From: a virus
Strand: one strand, 5' to 3'
Length of the DNA: 64,000 bases
IMG/VR virus record: IMGVR_UViG_3300021373_002342
Coordinates: 28,206-92,205 of that record
The position numbers and the translations under genes are program-made. The notes under the pieces are model-generated. The model was not told the DNA's origin. It ran no database searches and saw only the letters and a program-made list of their open reading frames with translations. Position 1 is the stretch's first letter. Every line of letters begins with the position of its first letter. Positions 56,933 through 64,000 of the stretch are shown piece after piece.

Positions 56933-57175
56933 TTACTGAGTATTCATTAAAATTACGACGACTGTGGAAAGTAAACCTGCGATTATAGTACCTGCTGTAC
57001 CAATTAAAACTTTGGTCATCGACTTCTGACCTTCTGTGATATCTTTGTGAATTGAATCGACCTTTTCTTCGAGTGTGCTAAGACGCCCGTCTAATTGCTC
57101 ATAACGCAATGCGCATAAGTCAACGTGTGCTTCTAAACTTGTTCTTTCTAGGTCTGTTGTTGGCGAACCAGCCAT
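56933..57175 (-). CDS. Small coiled-coil membrane protein
   Basis: 80 residues: coiled coil (about 20-50), then a C-terminal membrane helix 'VLIGTAGTIIAGLLSTVVVIL'. Conserved type in T4-like marine phages; possible holin-like or virion membrane role, unproven. Confidence 0.58.
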   Translation of the reverse strand: MAGSPTTDLERTSLEAHVDLCALRYEQLDGRLSTLEEKVDSIHKDITEGQKSMTKVLIGTAGTIIAGLLSTVVVILMNTQ

Positions 57176-57265
57176 ACTTAAATCTCCATTTAATTAATAA
57201 GTAAACTCGAAGTTGGCCTTAAAATGTGTTGTTAGTATGTGCCTGGTTTAAGTGTTGTATACTTT

Positions 57266-57273
57266 TATTTATC
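57266..57273 (-). promoter_or_regulatory. T4-late-like promoter box GATAAATA
   Basis: GATAAATA about 90 nt before the gene at 57175; the leader between has no other recognisable gene. Confidence 0.5.
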
Positions 57274-57658
57274 AAACTACTTCAAAAATGATGTTGATAT
57301 GCTTCAAATCTTTAGAGTGAAATACTGGTTTTGCAAACTTCGCTGTTTCTTCTAGTTCTGGTATAAATGGTACTAGATCAAAATCTTCTACTAAATTATC
57401 AACAGTAAGATAACCTTCACGTTCTACTTCAAACGTAAAAGTCCAAACATTTTGTTTGCCTTTAAAGTTAGATCCAAAGTTCATATCTGTTAATGATTTG
57501 TTTTCTTGTTCGAGGCTAATAAACTCTATGTTAGTCCTCATTCCTATTGTTTGCAACACAGACAAATAGTTTTGATTCTGCCTGTAAGCAATTGGATCTT
57601 CGCCTCTGCGAGCATTTGTATTAGTGATGTCAACTAATGTAGAAATACGATATATCAT
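57272..57658 (-). CDS. Conserved T4-like phage protein
   Basis: 128 residues, beta-rich: 'QNVWTFTFEVEREGYLTVDNL' and 'KHINIIFEV'. Found among structural genes; likely virion-related, function unknown. Confidence 0.58.
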   Translation of the reverse strand: MIYRISTLVDITNTNARRGEDPIAYRQNQNYLSVLQTIGMRTNIEFISLEQENKSLTDMNFGSNFKGKQNVWTFTFEVEREGYLTVDNLVEDFDLVPFIPELEETAKFAKPVFHSKDLKHINIIFEVV

Positions 57659-57674
57659 GCTGTATTTACAGAGA

Positions 57675-57705
57675 TAAAAAAAGAGCCCAGTAAAAACTGA
57701 GCTCT
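57675..57705 (-). terminator. Intrinsic terminator
   Basis: AGAGCTCAG-TTTTTA-CTGGGCTCT followed by seven T on the minus strand, after the gene at 57751-57999. Confidence 0.85.
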
Positions 57706-57750
57706 CTTAATGTGCGATTGCACGGTCCCTAAGGTAGTTAGGAATTTAAG

Positions 57751-57999
57751 TTACGCAGGGTTCTGATCGAAAGTTGCGACTAGAACAGCGTTAGTGATTG
57801 AAGGTGTACCTGTACCTTGAATTACAAAGTGGTTACCGTCTGCAACACCTTCTACTGCTGCTACTGTGAAACCTTCTTGTGCTGCTTCAGCTACACAACC
57901 GGCCATGTTAGTGCCTGTTGCTACTGATAGTACGTGTGTTTTTGGTCCTAGACCGTTACCTGCAACTACTGCTGCGTTTGGATTTGATACGATTGCCAT
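57751..57999 (-). CDS. Small structural-type protein
   Basis: 82 residues from ATG 57999 (GGAGAAAT upstream), Ala/Val/Gly-rich beta protein ('GFTVAAVEGVADGNHFVIQG'). Followed by a strong terminator, as expected for a highly expressed late gene such as a capsid decoration protein; that role is inference. Confidence 0.58.
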   Translation of the reverse strand: MAIVSNPNAAVVAGNGLGPKTHVLSVATGTNMAGCVAEAAQEGFTVAAVEGVADGNHFVIQGTGTPSITNAVLVATFDQNPA

Positions 58000-58094
58000 T
58001 TTATTTCTCCTATATTTCTCGAATGACACAAAACTAACTACTCTGTTAGTATTTGTTATTATTATTTAGTTCTTTTAAGAAAAAAACGGAGATA

Positions 58095-58415
58095 TCAGCG
58101 TTTTTTGACTCTTTTATGGAGTTGTTTTAGTAAAGTAATGCCGCCTGGGCCCGATTCTACTATATCATCTATCATTTCTATAATTGGACGATATGCTTTT
58201 ACAAAGTTGCTTGGTATGCCTTTGCCTTCTTCTGCCATCTCAATGAATCGCTTTGCTCTAGCAGCATTTTCTATACCAACAAGGTAACCGTATAGTGCGA
58301 TTCTTCTTGAGTCTGACAAACGGCCAATACGTCTAGCACGGATATCCTCCCATGCTGTTTCGTCTAACTGTGATTCAGTTAGCCCTTCTTCGTATAAGCC
58401 TTTAATAAAATCCAT
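58095..58415 (-). CDS. Hypothetical phage protein
   Basis: 106 residues, helical, 'MDFIKGLYEEGLTESQL' start. One-nt overlap with the upstream gene. Not recognised. Confidence 0.55.
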   Translation of the reverse strand: MDFIKGLYEEGLTESQLDETAWEDIRARRIGRLSDSRRIALYGYLVGIENAARAKRFIEMAEEGKGIPSNFVKAYRPIIEMIDDIVESGPGGITLLKQLHKRVKKR

Positions 58416-58828
58416 TAGCGTCCTCTTGCCACCATGTCTGCTTGACGTGCAATTTCGTCATCATCTGGACCGCCCATATCATCTTCTGGCTCGTCTTCTG
58501 GTTCTACGTCATTGCCTTTAACTTTTACAGGACCTGCTTTCTTAGCAAGTGCAATAAACTCTTTTGCTTCTTCGCCTGTGCATCTTGCTTGTTGACAAAG
58601 TTCAGTTGCATTCTTTGGACCCCATGATGTGCCAAAGCGTGTTAGTGCATCACCAAATGCTGCCATTTTATTTGACTTCTCAATTTCTGAATCTGGTGTG
58701 TCTTTTGTAATTTTCATCTTTGCACTTAGGTCCATTAGTGTACGACCCATACTTGCAAACTGTCTTAGTTTAGGATCATCACCGTAGTTTGGTGATGCTT
58801 CTCTTTTGATTACTTCATTTACTTTCAT
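58415..58828 (-). CDS. Hypothetical phage protein
   Basis: 137 residues starting 'MKVNEVIKREASPNYGDDPK', helical, acidic C-terminal region. Four-nt overlap with the nucleotidyltransferase-like gene. Confidence 0.55.
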   Translation of the reverse strand: MKVNEVIKREASPNYGDDPKLRQFASMGRTLMDLSAKMKITKDTPDSEIEKSNKMAAFGDALTRFGTSWGPKNATELCQQARCTGEEAKEFIALAKKAGPVKVKGNDVEPEDEPEDDMGGPDDDEIARQADMVARGR

Positions 58829-59598
58829 GATATTTTCCTTGTTAGTTCTTGAATTCTGTTAAGTTGTTTGTCTGCTAAACTTTCAACTGAAACTTTAGAC
58901 TTGTTCCATGGATGTTTTGGATCATCATTTGCTTCTAGAGCATCAACAAGCTCTTTTGCTTTTGGACTTACTTTTACCATTGCTTCAACTGATCCTAAAT
59001 CTTTAGCACCGGCATTACCACCTAATAGTATTTTAGCAATTTCATCTAAGTTACTAGACACTAAAGCATCATCTCTACGATCTAATAATCCTTTATATGC
59101 GCTCCACTTAAAACCTTCTGGGTGATCGTCTGTTATTGTGTTCTTTGCAAGGTCTGCAATTAGTATTTGTTTGTGTACGCCTTTGTATGGCGAACCTTTA
59201 GGAATATCATGAACATGAAACTTTTGTGCTGTCTCTCCATTATCAACAACCATAATGTCAACCTGTTGTGCAGTATCACCTATTGTTGTTTTAACGTGTA
59301 CACTTGTTCCTGATTTTTTAGTTTCAAAGCCTGCTTGCTGAAACATTTTCTCTAATTCTATTCTTGCATCTTTAGGTGTCTTTACGTCAAAATGTTTGAA
59401 TAGCGCACCAGCATCTATAATCATATCAAGGTCGCCACTTACCTTGCCTGGAGTAGGTGTTGCACCTGAACCAATTGGTAAAGCCTTTGCTCCTGTTTTT
59501 GCTGTAACACTATTGATCTGTTTCATCATGTCAGGAATGATTTTATGATCAAAAGGTTCTGTACCTTGGAATATATTTCCGCCTTCATTAATTATCAT
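58825..59598 (-). CDS. Nucleotidyltransferase-fold protein
   Basis: 257 residues. 'LPIGSGATPTPGKVSGDLDMII' gives the GS...DxD motif and 'VDIMVVD' the third acidic strand of the DNA polymerase beta superfamily. Could add nucleotides to protein, RNA or DNA ends; target unknown. Located among head-region genes. Confidence 0.65.
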   Translation of the reverse strand: MIINEGGNIFQGTEPFDHKIIPDMMKQINSVTAKTGAKALPIGSGATPTPGKVSGDLDMIIDAGALFKHFDVKTPKDARIELEKMFQQAGFETKKSGTSVHVKTTIGDTAQQVDIMVVDNGETAQKFHVHDIPKGSPYKGVHKQILIADLAKNTITDDHPEGFKWSAYKGLLDRRDDALVSSNLDEIAKILLGGNAGAKDLGSVEAMVKVSPKAKELVDALEANDDPKHPWNKSKVSVESLADKQLNRIQELTRKIS

Positions 59599-59848
59599 TC
59601 TTTTTACTCTCGATTACTCTTGCCATGCTACGTTTAAACTTTCTTGGATCTCCGCTTTTAATAGAATTAATAAATCTACGCTCAAGTTCGCCTGCTGTTT
59701 CTGCATCGTATATGTCATTAATTCTATTAAGCAAGTTAATAGAACTTTCAATGATATTGCTCGCAGTGGTTTCAACTAGAAGATCGTTATCCTTCTTCAT
59801 TCCAATGTTGTTAAGCTCTGCAAGTATACTTCTAGTATGTTTCTTCAT
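59588..59848 (-). CDS. Small hypothetical phage protein
   Basis: 86 residues, helical, Asn and Lys rich. Overlaps the nucleotidyltransferase-like gene by 11 nt. Not recognised. Confidence 0.5.
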   Translation of the reverse strand: MKKHTRSILAELNNIGMKKDNDLLVETTASNIIESSINLLNRINDIYDAETAGELERRFINSIKSGDPRKFKRSMARVIESKKNDN

Positions 59849-59887
59849 AACTTTAAATTCCTATATGTGTATTTAGTTTTATTAAAC

Positions 59888-59895
59888 TATAAATA
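59888..59895 (+). promoter_or_regulatory. T4-late-like promoter box TATAAATA
   Basis: Exact TATAAATA on the plus strand 50 nt before the lipase ATG; the leader contains a GCTACT-GGGT-AGTAGC stem-loop (59901-59916). Confidence 0.58.
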
Positions 59896-59944
59896 CACAT
59901 GCTACTGGGTAGTAGCACTATTAATACAGTTTTGAGGGGTTAAA

Positions 59945-60733
59945 ATGGGCATATCCAATATGAATTTTCCAGATCGATCTCTGTTATTTGCTAAGTTGTC
60001 AAGTATTGCATACAATGATAACATCAAAGAAGTTAAAAAGCAAGTAAAAGAGCTCGGATTTACAACCGTTGAGTTTTATAATAGAGATGGCGCACAAGCA
60101 TATCGCTTTATGAATAAAGAAGATCTAGTAATTGCTTGCAGGGGTACACAGCCAAGTGAATTCAACGATATTAAAGCAGATTTAAAAGCAGTACCAGTAA
60201 TGGCTGAAACCATTAGTAGAGTACACCAAGGTTTTAAAGATGAAGTAGATGAACTTTGGCCTATGGTGTTAGAAGACATCCAGCGCACTGTAAACAAAGA
60301 TAAAAAACTTTGGTTTACAGGACATAGTTTAGGTGCAGCAATGACTACTATCATGGCAAGTCGTTGTTTCCATAAAGAAGACATTCGTGATCCAGAAGAA
60401 GTTTATACATATGGTTCACCAAGAGTTGGCTGGCCTGCATATTGTAAGAGTTTAGGTATCGTACACCATCGTTGGGTAAACAATAATGACATTGTTACTC
60501 GTGTTCCTTTATGGATTATGGGTTACAGACATAACGGTGAAGAACATTATCTAAACGCATACGGTAATGTTAGAAAGCCAACGGGCTTTCAACGTTTCAA
60601 AGATAGAATGCGTGGCATGTGGATGGGTTTGAAGCAAGGACAAGTTGATAACTTCTCAGACCATTCTATGGTTAACTACATTAACTATCTTTCAATGTAT
60701 GCTAGTGGAAAAGAAAACAGTCAGTCTAGCTAG
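59945..60733 (+). CDS. Class 3 lipase (alpha/beta hydrolase)
   Basis: 262 residues. '[15 protein letters not shown]' holds the nucleophile Ser (GxSxG); 'VIACRGTQ' is the oxyanion strand; the later Asp in '[10 protein letters not shown]' and His near 'NFSDHSM' complete the triad. No signal peptide. It may hydrolyse host phospholipids during lysis or for membrane turnover. GAGGGG ribosome site; plus strand, converging on PRPP synthetase. Confidence 0.85.
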   Translation: MGISNMNFPDRSLLFAKLSSIAYNDNIKEVKKQVKELGFTTVEFYNRDGAQAYRFMNKEDLVIACRGTQPSEFNDIKADLKAVPVMAETISRVHQGFKDEVDELWPMVLEDIQRTVNKDKKLWFTGHSLGAAMTTIMASRCFHKEDIRDPEEVYTYGSPRVGWPAYCKSLGIVHHRWVNNNDIVTRVPLWIMGYRHNGEEHYLNAYGNVRKPTGFQRFKDRMRGMWMGLKQGQVDNFSDHSMVNYINYLSMYASGKENSQSS

Positions 60734-61679
60734 GAAACAAACTACTTACTGACTCTTCATTAGAAACTCGTCTAATCGCCTCACCAAAAAGTGCTCCAAC
60801 TGAAACTTGGCGCACTTTTTTAATGTTCTTGGGGCACTTGTATTCAATACTATCTGTAATTACAAGTTCTTCAAGAACGCTCTTCTCAACACGTTGACAT
60901 GCTTCTCCGCTTAACACCCCATGTGTGATGTAAGCTCTAACACTAAGGGCACCTGCTTCCATTATTGCTTTAGCGGCATTACATAGTGTGCCGCCACTGT
61001 CAATAATATCATCAACAAGGATAGCGTGTTTTCCACTTACATCACCGATGAGATTCATTACTTCTGATTTGCCTGCTTCTGGTCTACGTTTGTCTACAAC
61101 TGCAATGTCTCCGTGAAACATATCAGCAAACTTTCTAGCACGAACTGCGCCACCTGCATCAGGACTTACAAAAACAATACTTTCATCTTCAGTTTCGTTA
61201 GCATAAAGTTGACGCCTAATGTCTTTTGCAAAAACTACTCTGCTGGTTAAGTCATCTACCGGAATATCAAAAAAGCCTTGGATCTGTCCTGCGTGTAAGT
61301 CCATTGTAAGAATTCTATCTGCTCCTGCTGTTACTAACAAATTAGCAACTAGTTTTGCTGTAATTGGTGTACGACTTGCACTCTTACGATCTTGTCTTGC
61401 ATACCCAAAATAAGGTATAACTGCTGTTATACGTCTTACACTTGAACGTCTTGCAGCATCAATCATAATCAATAGTTCCATTAGACTATCGTTGACTGGT
61501 GTGCTAGTTGGTTGTACTATAAACACATCTTCACCGCGAATGTTTTCAAGAAACTCTACACTTGTTTCTCCATCTGCGAATGTGCTAATGTTACCGGGAA
61601 CTAAACCACAAAAACAATTTTCTGCGATTTCCTGTGCTAACTTTAAGTTAGCATTTCCAGCAAGTATTTTCATTTTCAA
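60726..61679 (-). CDS. prs: Ribose-phosphate pyrophosphokinase (PRPP synthetase)
   Basis: 317 residues, full length. '[10 protein letters not shown]', '[15 protein letters not shown]', '[18 protein letters not shown]' and the PRPP-binding '[14 protein letters not shown]' are present. It makes PRPP for nucleotide and NAD synthesis. Consensus promoter upstream at 61723-61751. Confidence 0.95.
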   Translation of the reverse strand: MKMKILAGNANLKLAQEIAENCFCGLVPGNISTFADGETSVEFLENIRGEDVFIVQPTSTPVNDSLMELLIMIDAARRSSVRRITAVIPYFGYARQDRKSASRTPITAKLVANLLVTAGADRILTMDLHAGQIQGFFDIPVDDLTSRVVFAKDIRRQLYANETEDESIVFVSPDAGGAVRARKFADMFHGDIAVVDKRRPEAGKSEVMNLIGDVSGKHAILVDDIIDSGGTLCNAAKAIMEAGALSVRAYITHGVLSGEACQRVEKSVLEELVITDSIEYKCPKNIKKVRQVSVGALFGEAIRRVSNEESVSSLFPS

Positions 61680-61722
61680 ACTAAATCCTTTCCCCAGGAA
61701 AAATGTAATTAATATTGTTTAA

Positions 61723-61751
61723 ATTATATGACACATTTGTAACTTTGTCAA
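61723..61751 (-). promoter_or_regulatory. Sigma70-type promoter of the PRPP synthetase gene
   Basis: TTGACA, 17 nt, TATAAT, perfect consensus, the -35 overlapping the stop of the upstream gene. Confidence 0.8.
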
Positions 61752-62071
61752 TCACTTATTACGTGTCCGATGTTAGTACTCCATTGCATTGCCATTGGCA
61801 GCCCGCCATACATTGGTATTACTTTTGCAGGATCGCCTACTTTGACAAATGTTTCCTTTACAAAATCAAAGTCATCAAGTTCAAGTTTTTCTAAAAAATC
61901 ATCAATAGTTGGCATCTGATCGTCTGCAAGATGATATAATTCTCTTACAGTTTCAATGCAACTAATCATATCAGGTGTTAAAACAACACCATCTTCTTGA
62001 GCCATTGTATACATGTAATCTATGTTCCAATCCCACTCGTTTAAAACAAAACCTTGTTCGTTTCTATTCAT
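61748..62071 (-). CDS. TusE/DsrC-like protein lacking the conserved cysteine
   Basis: 107 residues. 'RNEQGFVLNEWDWNIDYMYT' and 'EDGVVLTPDMISCIETVREL' resemble the N-terminal two thirds of DsrC/TusE ('GFL...DW...A...g..LT'). The C-terminal region is different and has no conserved terminal Cys, so a standard sulfur-relay role is doubtful. It might bind the TusBCD/DsrEFH partner without transfer. Uncertain assignment. Confidence 0.45.
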   Translation of the reverse strand: MNRNEQGFVLNEWDWNIDYMYTMAQEDGVVLTPDMISCIETVRELYHLADDQMPTIDDFLEKLELDDFDFVKETFVKVGDPAKVIPMYGGLPMAMQWSTNIGHVISD

Positions 62072-62801
62072 TGTTTTTCCTTATCTTAATATTATAAGCC
62101 TGTGCTTCTTTTAATATTGAAAGATCTACATTATCTCTTTCTGCTGTGTGTAGGATAGCACGAACATCTTTAGGAAAACAATGGCCGCCATAGCCTCGAT
62201 TGTCAGTAACTTCCGAATGACTAGGTCCTATCCTTTCATCAAGTGTAGTATACTGCCTTACTGCGTCAAAGTCAACACCTATTTCTTTACAAAGATCAAA
62301 CAGCTGATTAAAATAACTAACTTTCAAGGCAAGGAAAGTGTTCCTTGCATACTTGGTTAATACTAGAGCTTCAGGATCACATACTTCTGTTTTAATATTA
62401 AACACATCTTTCCAAAAGTTTGTTGCTTTGCCTCCAACTAGTAACAATGACATTGTTTTTAGATCTTCTACTGCTGTTGCAGCTCTTAGGAACTCAGGTG
62501 AAAATGCAATACGGTGTGTTGGAAATGCGTCTACTAACATTCTCCAACCTTCTACAGAAATTGTACTTTTTATAAGAATTGGGATATCAATTGAGTTGTC
62601 AATAACATTAAAAACGTTTGCCATTTCACACGAGCCATCATGCCTTGGTGGTGTAGCAACACATATAATTAGTGCATCGCAGGTACGCAAGTTACCAAAA
62701 TGTCCTTTTGCAGGATCGCTTATAACTATTTCATGTTCTTTTTCTAGCAATGCATGATGAGCTTGGCCTACAAATCCATAACCTGCTATTCCAATTTTCA
62801 T
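62064..62801 (-). CDS. Short UDP-glucose/GDP-mannose dehydrogenase-like protein
   Basis: 245 residues. N-terminal NAD site 'GIAGYGFVGQAHH', middle-domain 'FSPEFLRAATAVED', and catalytic-Cys motif 'GYGGHCFPKDV'. It ends shortly after the catalytic Cys, lacking the C-terminal UDP-binding domain of normal enzymes (about 390-440 residues). Could be active as a compact form or have a changed role in surface-sugar metabolism; a glycosyltransferase gene is close by. Confidence 0.8.
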   Translation of the reverse strand: MKIGIAGYGFVGQAHHALLEKEHEIVISDPAKGHFGNLRTCDALIICVATPPRHDGSCEMANVFNVIDNSIDIPILIKSTISVEGWRMLVDAFPTHRIAFSPEFLRAATAVEDLKTMSLLLVGGKATNFWKDVFNIKTEVCDPEALVLTKYARNTFLALKVSYFNQLFDLCKEIGVDFDAVRQYTTLDERIGPSHSEVTDNRGYGGHCFPKDVRAILHTAERDNVDLSILKEAQAYNIKIRKNNE

Positions 62802-63028
62802 TTTGATAATCTCCTAAATGTTTCTTTTACTTCATGTTGTCGAACATATTCTTCTTCATCTGCATAAGTGTTACATTCATCTAACTTGTGTTCTATAAAC
62901 CATTTAAGTTGATAAAGGTCTTGCTTATGCTTCCATGTGGTGATACCGGGCATGTTTCTATCTTTTTCAGCCCAAGCAATTTTAGATATTTCATTTATAA
63001 TCTGTTCTATTGACCAATCTTTAATCAT
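62798..63028 (-). CDS. Small hypothetical phage protein
   Basis: 76 residues, helical, Trp and Lys rich ('AWAEKDRNMPGITTWKHKQD'). Overlaps the dehydrogenase by 4 nt. Not recognised. Confidence 0.5.
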   Translation of the reverse strand: MIKDWSIEQIINEISKIAWAEKDRNMPGITTWKHKQDLYQLKWFIEHKLDECNTYADEEEYVRQHEVKETFRRLSK

Positions 63029-63271
63029 CTAGAGTTTTTCGCCACAGTGTGGACAATGTGTATGTGTTTCTGTGCCCATTTGCTTTTCCATCTTTTTAAG
63101 CAAATCACGCATTGACTTTGCTTCTTTAATTTGTTTCTTCAACCATTCTTTGCGTCTATCTGTTTTAGCACGTTCAAGTTCTTTTTTTAGATCTTGCTTT
63201 TGCTTGTCAAGTTTTCCTTTGAACACACCATAGAACGCTGTGTTTAATGGACCTTCTTCTTTCTTGCTCAT
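63029..63271 (-). CDS. Coiled-coil protein with C-terminal zinc knuckle
   Basis: 80 residues: a long charged coiled coil (about 17-65), then 'HTHCPHCGEKL' with CxxC and two His. Overlaps the glycosyltransferase by 4 nt. Function unknown. Confidence 0.58.
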   Translation of the reverse strand: MSKKEEGPLNTAFYGVFKGKLDKQKQDLKKELERAKTDRRKEWLKKQIKEAKSMRDLLKKMEKQMGTETHTHCPHCGEKL

Positions 63272-64000
63272 TTTGCTTCCACTAGGTTGTCTCTAAATAT
63301 TTCCCAAGCCCTTTCCCAGGACCACTTTTGACTTTCAGTATACACTGTATCTCTATCCAAGTCAAGAGCTTTTGTAACAGCATTGTAAAGATTGTTGTCC
63401 ATTATTCCAGTTACGTCTTGATCAATTACATCTAATGGACCTTGCACAGGATAAGCCGCAACAGGTGTGCCACAGGCCATTGCTTCAATCTGTACCAATC
63501 CAAATGTATCCCAACGACTAGGAAATACAAATACATCTGCTTGTTGGTAGTAGTCTGCTAGAGGTTGTCCTGTGAGTGGTCCTACAAAATGCACATCAGG
63601 ATATTTTTGTTTGTAGTATTCTAGTTTAGGTCCACTGCCTACCTGCATCTTTGTGCCAGGTATGTCTAGTTCGTAAAATGCTTCTAGATTCTTTTCAGCA
63701 CTTACTCTGCCTACATTAATCATTAAAGGTTTAGTACACTGTGTTTTTCTTTTTGCTGGTTTGAATAGTTCTCTGTCTACACCTCGTGTCCAAGGCTTTA
63801 CATTATCTCCAAAGCCGTGACTCTGTAGTTCTTCAACCATACTCTTAGTTGTGGTAAGGACAGCATTAGAGTTAGAATGAAACCAACGTATGAGAGGCCA
63901 ACTAATAAACTCTGGTATGCCCAGTATCTTTTTCATCCCTTCAGGAAACTTAGTGTGGTAAGCAGTATTGTAGCTAATCCCACGTACTGTAAGATACCTT
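63268..64000 (-). CDS. GT4-family glycosyltransferase, N-terminus outside the window
   Basis: The frame is open past 63936 to the right edge ('TAYHTKFPEGM' region), so the start lies beyond 64000. 'INVGRVSAEKNLEAFYEL', 'VFPSRWDTFGLVQIEAMACG' (ExxxxxxG/E nucleotide-sugar motif) and 'GTPVAAYPVQG' define the GT4 C-terminal domain. Probably builds surface or phage glycans with the nearby sugar dehydrogenase. Confidence 0.85.
   Translation of the reverse strand, partial: RYLTVRGISYNTAYHTKFPEGMKKILGIPEFISWPLIRWFHSNSNAVLTTTKSMVEELQSHGFGDNVKPWTRGVDRELFKPAKRKTQCTKPLMINVGRVSAEKNLEAFYELDIPGTKMQVGSGPKLEYYKQKYPDVHFVGPLTGQPLADYYQQADVFVFPSRWDTFGLVQIEAMACGTPVAAYPVQGPLDVIDQDVTGIMDNNLYNAVTKALDLDRDTVYTESQKWSWERAWEIFRDNLVEAK

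Overview
This window is part of the genome of a large, A+T-rich, T4-like marine phage (myophage). Genes are tightly packed with ATGA/TAATG overlaps and lie almost all on the minus strand. Tail-fibre and head-type structural genes (0.3-3.1 kb, 51.7-59.8 kb) flank nucleotide, DNA and host-takeover genes typical of T4-like viruses: ATP-dependent DNA ligase, NrdA/NrdB with glutaredoxin, GroES-like co-chaperonin, Hsp20, ClpP and PRPP synthetase. A circularly permuted two-piece tmRNA, a form known from alphaproteobacteria (also some cyanobacteria and betaproteobacteria), and the haem oxygenase/bilin reductase pair point to an alphaproteobacterial marine host; that is inference.

Layout. 0-6.9 kb: fibre-like and virion-type proteins, deaminase, ligase, SWIM protein, phosphoesterase, sulfotransferase. 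6.9-8.8 kb: eight tRNAs (Arg, Cys, Pro, Trp, Ala, Thr, Ser, Asn), several tiny genes and a leader that looks like a ribosome-mediated attenuator. 8.8-20.5 kb: many small conserved phage genes with ClpP, a TilS-like PP-loop protein, a glycosyltransferase, two GIY-YIG-like proteins, a ParB-like protein, a zincin and IF-1. 20.6-30.3 kb: an accessory region with a plus-strand cassette of tiny membrane proteins, peroxiredoxin, a CHASE2 adenylate cyclase, FecR protein, two curlin-like proteins, CsgG, CsgF and a divergent Fis-like regulator. 30.3-40 kb: haem oxygenase and a frameshifted bilin reductase, ClpS, Hsp20, DnaK, GroES, GMP reductase, bS21 and a coiled-coil membrane protein. 40-46.6 kb: three lipoproteins, a SleB-like lysin, nuclease, small exported proteins, the tmRNA and SHMT. 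46.6-51.3 kb: PAAR protein, glutaredoxin and ribonucleotide reductase. 51.3-60 kb: beta-helix tail protein, nuclease and small structural-type genes. 60-64 kb: lipase, PRPP synthetase, TusE/DsrC-like protein, short UDP-sugar dehydrogenase and a GT4 glycosyltransferase cut by the window edge.

Regulation. Two promoter types recur. One is near-perfect TTGACA-17-TATAAT, often placed inside the last codons of the preceding gene. The other is a T4-late-like NATAAATA box, sometimes only 4-5 nt before the start codon. Clear intrinsic terminators follow several genes; one contains a promoter inside its stem.

The genes suggest several coordinated programmes: translation takeover (tRNAs, IF-1, bS21, TilS, tmRNA), protein quality control (tmRNA, ClpP, ClpS, Hsp20, DnaK, GroES), nucleotide supply (RNR, GMP reductase, deaminase, PRPP synthetase, SHMT) and envelope remodelling or secretion (curli set, lipoproteins, glycosyl- and sulfotransferases). 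The most novel-looking element is the leader at 7.29-7.47 kb: a 20-codon ORF with adjacent Arg-Trp-Cys-Pro-Pro codons before a terminator, followed by genes for tRNA-Trp, -Pro, -Cys and -Arg.
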